Positions 33,901-44,432 of a stretch of DNA of 64,000 bases are shown piece after piece. Under the pieces are notes generated by a model. The model saw only the letters and a list, made by a program, of their open reading frames with translations. It ran no database searches and was not told where the DNA came from. Position 1 is the stretch's first letter. The number at the start of each line of letters is the position of its first letter. Source of the stretch: Pocillopora verrucosa (taxonomy: Eukaryota > Cnidaria > Anthozoa > Scleractinia > Pocilloporidae); the NCBI RefSeq assembly GCF_036669915.1, contig NC_089325.1, positions 12,853,735 through 12,917,734 on the forward strand. Reading direction: 5' to 3'. Position numbers and translations under genes: made by a program.

Positions 33901-36576
33901 ATCAACATCCTTCTGATCTGAAAAATTGTCATTTTCAGCAGCAAACTCCTCCGTCAAAATGGTATCATTTCTAACATTATCATCTTCACTTAGACCACCA
34001 TCTGAATCCTCTTGATTCTCCATTTCTGGATCATCTTTAGGGGAATCACTCTGAAAATCATCATCACTACCTGAATTAACAAGATCCAAGTCACTCTCAT
34101 TATCTCCTGACTCGTGGTATGACTTCTCACTCAGGTCAATTTCTTCATAATCTGTACTTGATGAGGAGAAGCTGTCCTGTCTTTCAAGAGCAACTATCTG
34201 CAAATCACATTTTTCTTCGCCTGCTAGACTTACATGTCGCGTATCTCCCACATCTGCTGAAGCTGATTGTCGTTTCCCATAAGAATTCTGCAAATATAAC
34301 ATTTTTTCTTAGTAGGGGTAGTTCAGTGTATTGAGTACTAATGCAACAATGATGTACTAGCAAAGGTTATTATGTGCTATTAACCATTTACACCCTAGCA
34401 TCAACATCTTAATCCTCCATACTCTTCTTCATATGATTCATTTGGTACTAACAAGGATAACAATCAAAGCTTCTTAGGTTGGTAATCATTTCCTTTTATT
34501 CACAGGTTCTTAATGAAAGACTGCGTTAGGAGAAATTAGATACCAATCACTTTTAAGGTTTAAAGGGTTAACATGTTTTATTATGCAGTAAGACTAGTGA
34601 TACTACTTCTGTATGTCTACTCATTGACATGAGTGCTGTTACCTTGCAGAATGACTGTGCCAGGAAATAAATATTATACTGGCAAATAATTCATTTCATT
34701 ATATGTCTCAGTTAGCATGTGAGCTATGATTGGTCAATTTAGTGGGCCGTATTTTGCTGTACAGCCCACTAAATTGAAAAGTTTATTTCAATTGAAATCT
34801 TCTCCCTGTAATTGAACTTAGGGATAAAATAAATATCTTATTACCTTTTTTTTCTCAGTAAGTATTGTAAGTTACAGAACCTTATGTCTGTTTTGCTCAG
34901 TCAATAACATACAGTTTGAAGCTGAATTTGCTTAAAAACAGGCATTTATATGGACAGTAATAAAAGAGCAAGTTTGTCGTTGATGTGACAAGTAAACAGA
35001 TTTGCAGGAAGTTTGCTGATGAGCTGATAACGCATCTATAAATTTGAAATTAGCAGTCCTTTTCTCACCTTTGTGCCCAGGCTCTTTAAGGCAGCCAGCC
35101 GCAATGTTTCCAGATCATCAAAGTCCTCAACATCATCATCATCTTCATCAATGCTTTTGACAATCCTTCTGTTGGGCTACAATAGTAAAAAGACATCCAA
35201 GTCAGAACAGAGGTTCTATATTTCCCTTACACTGCAACTCTCATCTACAAGAGTTTTGCAAGTTTAACCTTACACACCTTACCAACAGTATGCATATTCT
35301 CCATACCATTCCTATACATTTCCTATAGTGCTGACAAGGAGAATATGATAAACAATCAAGAGGCCTCTTTAATTGGTGATCATTTCCTTCATTCTCCTGA
35401 CTGCAAATGTTTGACTCAGGAGTGATAATATACAGAAAAAATCAATGCTGGTCACTCTAGAGGGTCAAATAAAAGGTTTGACAGAAACTTTCATGGAAAA
35501 ATACCCCTTTTAAAACATTTTTTCGAGTTATGGTTTCTTTTTAAGTATAACTGAGCTAATCAAAACTATAACAAAATTCTTGAATGTGATTGGTCATCAC
35601 CAGCCTGATTTGAGCATTAATAGGACAGAGTACACATCATGCTTGTAATTGGACAGTGTAATAGGACAGTTAAAGGGACAGTTAACACGTCATGCCTATG
35701 TAAGTGGACAGAACGTGTCATGAGCATGCGCTGTTGTCCCACATTTTGCTAAGTTAACAGTTGATTTTTTAAGAAAGTGTACAACTGATTTCTAGTTTCT
35801 TTCTCAAATTTTGTCATAGTTTTGATTAATTGGTTACAGTTCTTTGTGTTGTCCAATTCTGTCTGTAATCATACTTGTGACTAACAAATTGGACTCCCAC
35901 TTCGTGGTCATCCGATTTTGTTTAGCACTCATATGATTACAGACCGAATTGGACTCTACTCGGTCCTAATACCATTATTAATCTCAGCGGCTCCACTTAA
36001 GCTTAGACTGGTAGCAATAAAATGGTTTAATTTCACCCTGTCTTAATTGTTGACTACTGTGAAGACAATTTAAAAACTTTTCACTAGAAAAAGGAAAAGT
36101 AACACGCGCTGCAGCGCATAATACTCCTACATCCTCCGGTTACATTTCTTTCCCCTGTCGGTTTTACCTTGTACTATTACACGGCAGTATAAACAAGCGG
36201 CCTAATTTTAAAATTAAGATAATGAATTTGATTAGAAATTGCAATAAAAAATCTGTGGTATAAAGGATTCAAGTAGCGTACCCGACCTAATTTATCGCGT
36301 TGGAAATGCAACACTTAACAAACAAATGGAATAAACGACAAGCATCTAGATACCGCGAAACAAAAACTTCAAACCGAATTTGCACCAGACACGCACGGAA
36401 GACTTTACCTCAAATTCTTTTGAGACTGCAACCCTGTAAAGGTCTCGTCTGAAAACGTCGTACTCATTCTACGAGTAAAAGCATAAGTGAGGATTTAATT
36501 TAGAAAAGGGTCAATCAAACAAAGTCACTAAGGACGACAGTCGTTTTCTGCCAAATACCTGCTCCAAGGCGTCCAT
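30982..36576 (-). CDS. RS-rich nuclear protein with acidic N-terminal region
   Basis: Four exons: 36,559-36,576 (MDALEQ), 35,069-35,176, 32,127-34,287 and 30,982-31,196. All junction phases agree, giving 833 residues. Exon 2 is acidic and ends in a helical segment (DLETLRLAALKSLGTK). Residues about 70-240 are dominated by Asp, Glu and Ser. Residues 429-498 are five tandem 14-residue units. Residues about 550-670 form an arginine/serine-rich domain (RSRDRKHERISRD, SDSRTRSRRTRK). The last exon is a basic predicted coiled coil ending RAKEVQAEKKKFSS. RS domains and acidic tracts are typical of splicing or mRNA-export factors, so a nuclear RNA-processing role is likely, but I cannot name the family. 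Coding assignment is strong from the 2.1-kb open exon and consistent splicing. Confidence 0.8.
31495..31715 (+). repeat. MITE family M2, copy in the last intron of the RS-rich gene
   Basis: Starts TTAACCCTTTAACTCCCATG and ends GGGAGTTGAAGGGCTAA. Shares GGGGATAATTAGTTGATCCA with the copy at 48,892. It carries a small internal tandem repeat of ACAATATCAAT units. Confidence 0.85.
32920..33129 (-). repeat. Coding 42-bp tandem repeat, five units
   Basis: Five consecutive units inside exon 3 of the RS-rich gene encode SLENKAKTSGNKAI, SLESKATACSAKDA, THENKATACSENDT, NHENKATTFSEKAI and IHESKAKMCNDMET. The reading frame is kept through all five. Confidence 0.9.
34379..34572 (-). repeat. MITE family M3, inverted copy
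   Basis: Starts TTAACCATTTACACCCTAGC and ends TTTAAAGGGTTAAC, with internal GGTAATCATTTCCTTTTATT; the reverse complement of M3. Lies in intron 2 of the RS-rich gene. Confidence 0.7.
34734..34777. repeat. Perfect 14-bp inverted repeat
   Basis: TCAATTTAGTGGGC (34,734-34,747) and GCCCACTAAATTGA (34,764-34,777) are exact inverses separated by 16 bases. Intronic; probably the tip of a fold-back element. Confidence 0.85.
35264..35468 (-). repeat. MITE family M3, inverted copy
   Basis: Contains AGTATGCATATTCTCCATAC and GGTGATCATTTCCTTCATTC, the reverse complement of M3 core sequence. In intron 1 of the RS-rich gene. Confidence 0.75.
35557..35830. repeat. Fold-back MITE
   Basis: TAATCAAAACTATAACAAAA at 35,558 is matched by the inverse TTTTGTCATAGTTTTGATTA ending near 35,828, with one mismatch. 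The element is about 274 bases. Confidence 0.7.
35851..35954. repeat. Nested palindromic element
   Basis: GTCCAATTCTGTCTGTAATC at 35,851 is answered by GATTACAGACCGAATTGGAC ending at 35,954, with one mismatch. It directly follows the preceding fold-back element. Confidence 0.75.
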
Positions 36577-37079
36577 CTTGAATCTTTCCCTTCCGACACT
36601 TCGGATCTCGGTGCGCATTACTTTGCGAGAATAACCGCTGATAAGTAGGCGCGGATATTATTTTTCGACTGACACGAATAAGAAAAAAACGTGCCTTTAG
36701 TATATTTCGTTCTTTTCCCTTTATATATCAAATTTTTGCTACTTTCAACTTAATGAAACCTTGCCCAGAACCTAACACCCTTCCCCCAACTACTAGGCTT
36801 GTCCCGATTGTGGCCGAAAAAATGCTGGAAATGTCTGAAAATTGCTAAAAAAATTGCCGAAAATCCAGAAAGTCCCATTGAAAAGTCCTATTCCATTGAC
36901 GCAGTAAAGTGGCACGCGGTACTAAATTTTTTAGCACATACTTGTTATAGCCACACTTTTGGATATGCTGAAAGTTTATTCGATTGTAAAAGCAGTTCAA
37001 CCCTAAATCAAATCCCAGTAGTCTTGTTCGAACTAAGAATATCCTTTAACAACAGGTGCCTGAATAGAGATTATTGATT
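36577..37079. other. Promoter side of the RS-rich gene
   Basis: The 5' flank of the minus-strand RS-rich gene, with no TATA box seen. The plus frame 36,799-37,077 has no recognisable content. Confidence 0.4.
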
Positions 37080-37520
37080 TCATAATGCGCCGATCAACTC
37101 GAGGCTACATCCCCCCCCCTCCCCGGCAACCCACGGGTATTTTACCGTCATCCATGCCCATGGGGTGGGGAATTTTAACCTTGCCTGGCTGGGGTGGGAA
37201 ATTTGATACAGAAGTACTAAGTCTTTCCAGCAAAATACAACAAGAGTTACATCTTTCAACATGGAGGCGTTTAAGGTAAATAGTCCACTTTCGTGTGCGA
37301 ATGATTCAGAAGAAAAGATCTACGAGGCTTCGGTTTTAAAGCTTAGTTAATGTGTAGATAGTTAAGTTGAAGGTTTGCCTTTTGCAAAAATTTTTGGTAT
37401 GGCATTCGAACACAGTTTTTACCCCAGAGGCGGGAATTTGAACAAACAAATCTTCAAATGCCCGGGGAGTAAGCCGGGGGAGCGGGGTGGGGAGGGGGAG
37501 TATGATGAAGTTTCGAATTT
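37080..37520. repeat. Probable dispersed repeat with G/C-run ends
   Basis: Starts ATAATGCGCCGATCAACTCG followed by a C-run, and ends with G-rich GGGGAGTAAGCCGGGGGAGC. An internal ATGGAGGCGTTTAAG|GTAAAT looks like a first coding exon. I associate this arrangement with an internally deleted coral DNA transposon, but only one copy is in the window, so this is inference. Confidence 0.4.
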
Positions 37521-38065
37521 ATAGACCCATTATCAACAGGTAAATACAAAGTAAACAGCATCATGTGTCATAAATAGATGACAAGTTCAACAATCACATA
37601 ACCAAAACAATAGCTGTTAACAGCGCTCACCCAAGGTTAAATTTCAATCCGGATTTTTTTATTCCTTTGATCAAAACCCTTTTCAGGATGATTTTCCCTA
37701 TTCTGTTTAGAGCGTAATTTCTCAGAGAAAAAGAGTTCTATAACAATCAGTCTTTCCTTAAATAATTCATACACCATGATGTCTGTTTTGAAAACTGCAA
37801 GAAAACAGATAGTTCACCGAGCTTGCTAAATAGGTATGTTAAGCCAATCTTACCCCTTCTATGCACTGGTACTAACTACGCACGTCATTTCATCGGTTCA
37901 CGGTACATTTTGCGATAGCGGGAAGCAAGGGTTTTCAAAAAATACTTGTTGGGTAAAACGTTTCGAGAGTATTGAAAAATAAACTGTAAACAAGATCGCG
38001 CAGTTTTAAACAGCATCGACTCACAACGTTCCTCGAGTTGTTAAATCAGGCGCATGAGTTGTATC

Positions 38066-38235
38066 AAGGGGGTAAGTTTCTAAAGAAACTGTGATGCTGC
38101 GTCGGTGGGAGACTATAGCAGGGTAGTTTAGAATTATCAACAGAGTTGATAACGTAAATTGGCCATTGTAAAGAGTTTAAAAGCTGACGTTTCGAGCGTT
38201 AGCCCTTCGTCAGAGCGATTGCTGTATCCTCGAGC
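38066..38235 (+). repeat. Repeat family M4, copy 1
   Basis: Starts AAGGGGGTAAGTTTCTAAAG and contains GAGTTGATAACGTAAATTGG and GCGTTAGCCCTTCGTCAGAG. The same blocks recur at 46,673 and 50,345 and, in part, at 54,070. Confidence 0.8.
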
Positions 38236-39001
38236 AGCGGCCTTCGTGGTAATTTGTATACCAGGATTATGCTATAAAAAATATAGCTCACTGTTTCCTT
38301 ACTCGGAACTGGTTAGATCAAATGACCACCACAAACCGTATAATATTAAGCCAAGCTTTAATAATTATTCGATCTAAAAGAAATACATTTATAATTCGCA
38401 ATCAGAACAAACGCAAATCAAGTCTTAATCTCGCAGCTAAGTTAAAAAACTTCAATGTAAACTTACTTCTGTGGCGGGTCGTTACAACAGTCTCACTTTA
38501 CAGTTAGCAGATTCTCCAGGTAAGCGGATTTAGAGACAGAAAAAATGATAACAAAATAACTTCTCTCTCACTTCGACTCCGGTGAAAAACTGACTTAAAA
38601 CATAATAATCTAACGCTTTTAAATCAATCTATAGAATTTATGTCAATCACGAATCTTGTCATAAAGTAAATCTATCAACAAGAGGCAACGCCTATTTGAT
38701 AAACGAAACACTCACTGAGCTCGTTCAAGAGGAAAAGACCATCGTACCGGTATACCTCGCCCATTGATTGAAAAACAATTCGTTAATTTTGGAATGCGTG
38801 CACCCTTATTAGTTTGATTACGTGATTTGTATGCGCAATACAGGATGCGCATTGCATTATCGAGGAATCACCTAGAGTCAATAACAAACAAACCTAAAAA
38901 TTCAAGTTCCCAATAGTGCGCAAATCCAAACACACATGATGTAAATCTTTTTCAGAGTCTGATACTTTCATTACTGTTTCTTCTGGCTACTTAAATACAA
39001 A

Positions 39002-39087
39002 CCTAGTCTCGTACTTAGACCTCCCACGGTGAAGTGGTCGCAAGAATTTAGTTTAAGTTAAACGGTAGGATCTGGGTACGAGATTAA
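39002..39087 (+). repeat. Repeat family M5, copy 1 (palindromic ends)
   Basis: CCTAGTCTCGTACTTAGACC at one end and GATCTGGGTACGAGATTA at the other are near inverses. The same arrangement recurs at 41,537, and one end alone (GATCTGGGTACGAGATAGCG) near 41,017. Confidence 0.75.
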
Positions 39088-39254
39088 TGCGATACCGCCT
39101 TGCGGTTTCATATTGGCTAAGCAGTGATTGGCGAAACACCTAATTGAAAATGGTCTTCCTTCTCAAGCCGCTCGCAGCTTCACTGCCATACACTCTGGCG
39201 CACCGATAAACCTGAATCTAGAAACTGAAGAGTTCCTCATATGACAAAGATGAA

Positions 39255-39260
39255 TTTATT
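39255..39260 (-). promoter_or_regulatory. Polyadenylation signal of the cathepsin Z gene
   Basis: AATAAA on the minus strand, about 110 bases after the stop. Confidence 0.55.
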
Positions 39261-39368
39261 TGCAACCTAACAAGCAGATGTATGACTGGAATATATTTAA
39301 TGAAAAAAAAGATTGCTTGAAACTAATCCAGCCTAATGCAAAATCTACAAGAGAACTGTGATATCTTC

Positions 39369-42300
39369 TTATATGTCGTACTCTTCTACAATCGGAACGG
39401 CGAATGCACATTCTGTTTCGATGCCCAGGTTGTAGTCTCCCCGGCATCCACCTTGGTAACTGGATGTTACGATTCTAAACCAGCCTCTCTCTCCCCAGGG
39501 CACGCCCCAGGAATTGCGCACAATCCAGTATTCTGTACCATTTTCAACACCCCAGCCAGCGACTGACACACAGTGGTTTAACTTTAGGAATTTATTGTAT
39601 TCTTTGTAGATTCCTCCTTGATACTTATTTTCAAAGGTTTTAGTCGCCATGATAGCACAGGAAATAGGGCCCCGAGCGTAAATTTCGGCCTTCATCTCCT
39701 CACGTCCTCTTACAAAGCCTACAACAGCATTGGGAGAATTTTGTACGGAGAGGATGTGTTATTATCACGTTAAAAGTTATCAAATATGTTAATTACTTTA
39801 TAAAAAAACTGAGATATTACAGGCGCCTCCCTGATTGGTCAAAATCTATCGTTTATTGAACTGGTTAACCCACAGAAATTGAAACATTTTAAGTTTATTT
39901 TATAAAAGCAATAGTTTGCACTTTCTATCTTAATTTGAAACGTTTGCCAGAGCCGCGTAATTTACAAACGTTTTTCGTGTTCTCCCGACATCCCACGTAG
40001 GTTATTACACCGGTACACCGATAGAAAGTGAGGTCATTTGCTTAATTATCGGTCACCTTCAAATCATCCACTTACCGTATTCACTGACTCTCCACAAGGT
40101 GTAGTTTTTTATAGCATAGCATTTTTGAGGGGTACAGGTTCCACACTGATTGAATGGCGTGCATATCTGGTCTTTGGCTTGATAATTGTTACACGTTTCA
40201 TCTGGTATACCATGTTCATGAGCGTAACGATACACACTCAGTGAACCACCACCTCTGCAGCTGCCAGCTTTCCCTGTTGTATCATTATTTTTTAATTCAT
40301 TGTTAATAAAGCAACCGTCAAAGTGGTGGAAATAATCCGAAATTGTTTCGGTTTTGGTTTCGAGCACTTTTCTATTATGGGTGCCATAGAGCCAAAGCCA
40401 AATTGTTGACATGGACCAATCAGAAGAAAGGAAAATACCTATAAGAGCCAATCAGAACTCAAAAGAAAACAAGCAAATTGCTTAAAGAGCGGGAAAACGC
40501 GGGCGACCAAGTTGTGTTTTGTTTTAGCTAGTTTGCATCTCATTGATTGAAAGGATAGTGCGAATTTTATGGACTAATCGCAGAGCGAGGTACAGCAAAA
40601 CCAAAGGAATGCCAAATTACTTTTTAAGCTCAATTGAAAATTTCATTAATTTGCCATGAAATTGATGCAGAAAACTAATGCCTTTTTGTGAACCAACCAG
40701 ATTCCGAGTAAACCAATCACGGCCTCTCACTCGTGTTTTCGCACACTTAAATCAGTTTGCTTGCTTGTTTGTTTGTTTGTTTTTTTTTAGTTCTCATTGA
40801 CTGTAAGTGATATATTCCTTTTGATTTGCTGTTGTGATTACTTCGGATTTGGTTTTGCGACACTAACCAGAAAATTATTCTAACAAGTGGAGTGGAAGAG
40901 GAGGTGAGTGATACTTTCCATTCACTTCCGAACGAGCCAATCAGCTCGCGCGAAAAGTACTATTCACTTGAGTGGTGTATATTAATGCCACATAGTATAC
41001 ACTTAAACAGTGGAGTAGATCTGGGTACGAGATAGCGTATGAGGCGCGCTCTGGTTGGCCACCCATACTTTGAATATCCTTCGCTATTCACCTCTGAGCG
41101 ACTCACGTAGGATTTGCGCCCGAAAACGTTGTAGTCGTTGCAGGAATAAATGAGTTAAAATAATCTTTTAGCTATATTATGCCACTGTTTTAGTATATAC
41201 TAGAACAACTATTCACCTCAGTGTCGGTGGCAGGTGGTGGATATTTACCTCGCAGATTCGCGCCTCTATAAACATCCACCACGAGCCACCTCCACTCCAG
41301 TGAATGGTCGTTAACTATCGAGGGGTGTCACTTTCTTAATTCTGATTGGCTAAATTTTCAAGCATGCATTTGAGTCTAAGCAGCATAGTTCTATAAAAAA
41401 ATAATAAAAAAAATAATATAATAATGATGTACTTGCACAAAAAGATACAAAAAGTGAAAATCAAATCAACAAACAAAATAAAATATGACCAGAAAATAAA
41501 CTGCTATGTGGTTATCATACAAATTTTTTTTAGACCCAAATTAGTCGCGTACTCAGACCTTCTACGGCCAAGCGGTTATGAGGATCCAACATTTTAATTA
41601 CAGTTAAACGGTAGGATCTGGGTATGAGATTAGGCCCACATATTGACCACAACTTGCTTACCGCAATCTATGACATTCTGGACTGACAGGAGGTTACTTG
41701 GCCACTTTCCCTTACGCAGGATGTTGATTCTGTCTGATATTGAACTGGTTGATCCAAAAGCCCAACAGGAGCCACAATATTGGGGACTGTGTTGATTCCG
41801 TGTCACACTGGCCAGGTTACCTTTCCCGGGAATGTCTCTCAAATCCCACTGTTTTGGAATTGAATCGGCAGTAAGGTACTCATGCGGCCGGGGAGTCTTG
41901 CTGGTAAAATAAAAAACAGAACCCATTTTGATTGACGTTTGTAGGACCGAGACTAGCAACGCAACCATTCAACACGCAACGACCATTCAGAGAGGGGAAA
42001 CTATCACGAAGGGAAAACTGGAACGCAAAGTATGAACGAGCAAACTGCCTAAAGGGTGGTATGAAGCGTGTAACCAATTTTTGAAAAATCTGAGTGGCCA
42101 GAAGTGCACACCCTCAAAATCGCGTAACGTACTTTGATGCACTTGACGACTTTTTCTCACCGATCGCGGCGCATGTGATCGCCAACGAAATCGCCGATAT
42201 CTTGTATGCCAGATATTGGAGATTTTATACGCCGATCGCGGCGATTGGCGAATATCGCAATCGCTGCACCGAGTACACCTGACGATTTCGGCGATCGACG

Positions 42301-42824
42301 CATAAAATTGCCAAGTGTGTTGCCGGCTTAATGAGCGATTCGCGAAAATTTCATGAGTTGAAATTTATTCAGTTTTCCGTTGAGTTATCAAAAAGCGATA
42401 TTAAAAGGCGTTTCCCCCTCTAGAATCAGCACTTAAATTAAAGTGTCCCGTATATCCATTTTCAACCACATCCTTACGCATTTGTCTCTTAGTTTCGATT
42501 TCAAGGTATCCTTTTTGATGAGTAATCAAAAGGTTTAAAAAGTCCAAACACAGTCAAGATGATGACCATCGAGGGGACAAAATCAGGTGCACGTTTAAAC
42601 TGCTTCAGTTAAACAGTTTGATTTCAACTGAAAGAAAGTAAGCTTCTTTTCATCTAAACTGCACGAAAGAACGAAAAAGTGCGCATCAGAAAGTAAACGT
42701 ACATGACTTCCTCTATGCCTTCGTCAAAACTTGGGCTGTAGCAGGTCTGGAAATCTTTAGCGGCAGAACTTCCGATAGCCAAAGTAAGTCCCAAGAAGGT
42801 TAAGTACCCGAAAAGAAACTTCAT
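39369..42824 (-). CDS. CTSZ: Cathepsin Z (cathepsin X/P), papain-family carboxypeptidase
   Basis: Four exons: 42,703-42,824; 41,662-41,900; 40,076-40,273; 39,369-39,718. All phases agree, giving 302 residues, the usual cathepsin Z length. A signal peptide ([20 protein letters not shown]) leads into a short propeptide. The mature domain has the catalytic Cys86 in [10 protein letters not shown], His235 in [11 protein letters not shown] and Asn255 in YWIVRNSWG. The segment NQHSPQ just before the catalytic motif corresponds to the family's mini-loop, which limits the enzyme to carboxypeptidase activity. [16 protein letters not shown] and NQCGTC are further family signatures. It should act in lysosomes or be secreted, trimming single C-terminal residues. 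In the acceptor of exon 3 I chose CAACAG|GGAAAG because it restores VIDCGKAGSC. Intron 2 carries a palindromic repeat. Confidence 0.95.
41537..41633 (+). repeat. Repeat family M5, copy 2
   Basis: TTAGTCGCGTACTCAGACC and GATCTGGGTATGAGATTAGG bracket the unit. It ends about 28 bases from the exon 2 donor of the cathepsin Z gene. Confidence 0.7.
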
Positions 42825-44432
42825 TCTTGCAAGAAATACCGTGGCTCCTTACAGCAACGTTTTAACAGCTAAAATGTCTTATACAAGGTCGGAATAAACC
42901 TCACTGCTGTGAAATCCCGTTCTAATCACTAGCAAATCGTATGCAAGTCACACGACCATCAGAAGAATTTCTGTGAAAGGATCTTTGGGTGTAACATGAG
43001 ACCTTGAGATGGTTGTGTGAATAACGTGATTTATTATATCTCTCTTTCAGCACGTGCGCAGTACTTAATTGAAAAGTTTGTTTCAGAGACTGAAACAAAC
43101 CTTCTCACCCTGTTTGTTTTTGGTACGGTTAGCGGGTGGACTTTGATGTCAAAAGTGACTGATATGGATTAATTTCCTAGCAACAGACACCCACCAAGAA
43201 TGAAAAGGTATTAACGGTCGAGAAATGTTTCCAAAAGTTTGACTCTAGTAGAAACAAGTGCTCCTAGCCTCAGTAACACAAAATTAATTTATAGCAAGAT
43301 AATCTCGGGGTGAATCCGAACACTCCGGCCGTTTCCGGGGAATAGTCCCAAACCGTTTATTTTCTCGAAAGCCGAAAAATTCAAACTAACCAAGTTTGGT
43401 CAGAGTACCACTAATACACTACCCACTAACCTCACTTGCTTGAGCCGAACTGAGGAATATTGGCCCTCGGACCACGCTGTACTCGGCCCTTACTGCCTCG
43501 ACATCGGACCAATAATTCCCAGTGCGGCCCTCGCGCTCGGTCAGAAAGAAGTTATTATTCAGTTCTTAACAACATAATTTCAAAAGCTTTCAAGAACAGA
43601 ATGCAAAGCTTTTAATTGTTTATTTTTGACATTCCCTGGGTATAATATTTACTATCAGGGTTTTTGGTGAGATTTGGGGAAGACAATGATCATGTAAAAA
43701 AGTTACAATGATATGTACACTCTATGTTTGAGTATTATTGTGCAATCACAAAAATTACTTAAATTACATTGTAGGCCTGCAAGGTCAGCATGTGTCTTTA
43801 GTACAGTCCATTCCTAATATACATTACAACACAAAAATAGTCGTTTTTTTCGGTTGTGACTTTACCTCACTTTGCTCATTAAATCAGTTGATTGTACAGT
43901 AATAGAAAAATAAATTATTAAGATATTCTTTTGCAAAGATACATGGTCTTCGGTTTACTGATCTACACCTAAATGCAGAGACATTTTCATGGGAAAAAAA
44001 GCTAAACGTAAACAAGGAAAAGCCCACACAGGAATTGATTTTGCAGATACTTATCATTCATCTTATATAGGGTGTAGTCTGGAAATTACTATATTTAACG
44101 AATAAATCTAGGAGATCTGTCTCAGTTAACTTAAATAAACTTAACTTGTAATTTAAAGTAAGGAAATTTTTTATTCTGATCAATTCCCATTTGGATTTTT
44201 TCCTTTTTTTTTTAATTACTTTCTCTTTGATGTTATTGCAACTAGGTGAAAGTAGAACTATGATATACTTATGACGAGAGTTTTTAGGAAATAGAAATTG
44301 TTGCTTACTACAGTTGTAGCAATTTATCAGAAAGTGCATTATTTTTTAAAAAAAGGTTGCCATAGTACATGCAAGCTAGGATATCGTGGGGTGGTTTGTT
44401 AAGTTAGTGAGAAGCACAAAGCAGTTTTTCAT
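42825..44432. other. Intergenic between cathepsin Z and RRM1
   Basis: No gene was recognised. A GC-richer block near 43,430-43,560 (GGCCCTCGCGCTCGGTCAG) resembles a dispersed coral repeat, seen once here. The minus frame 44,058-44,339 is AT-rich and featureless. The right side probably holds the RRM1 3' UTR. Confidence 0.4.

Larger units (their letters stand above)
37521..39254. other. Intergenic; repeats only
   Basis: Contains the M4 and M5 repeat copies listed separately. No exon or RNA gene was supported. Confidence 0.4.
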
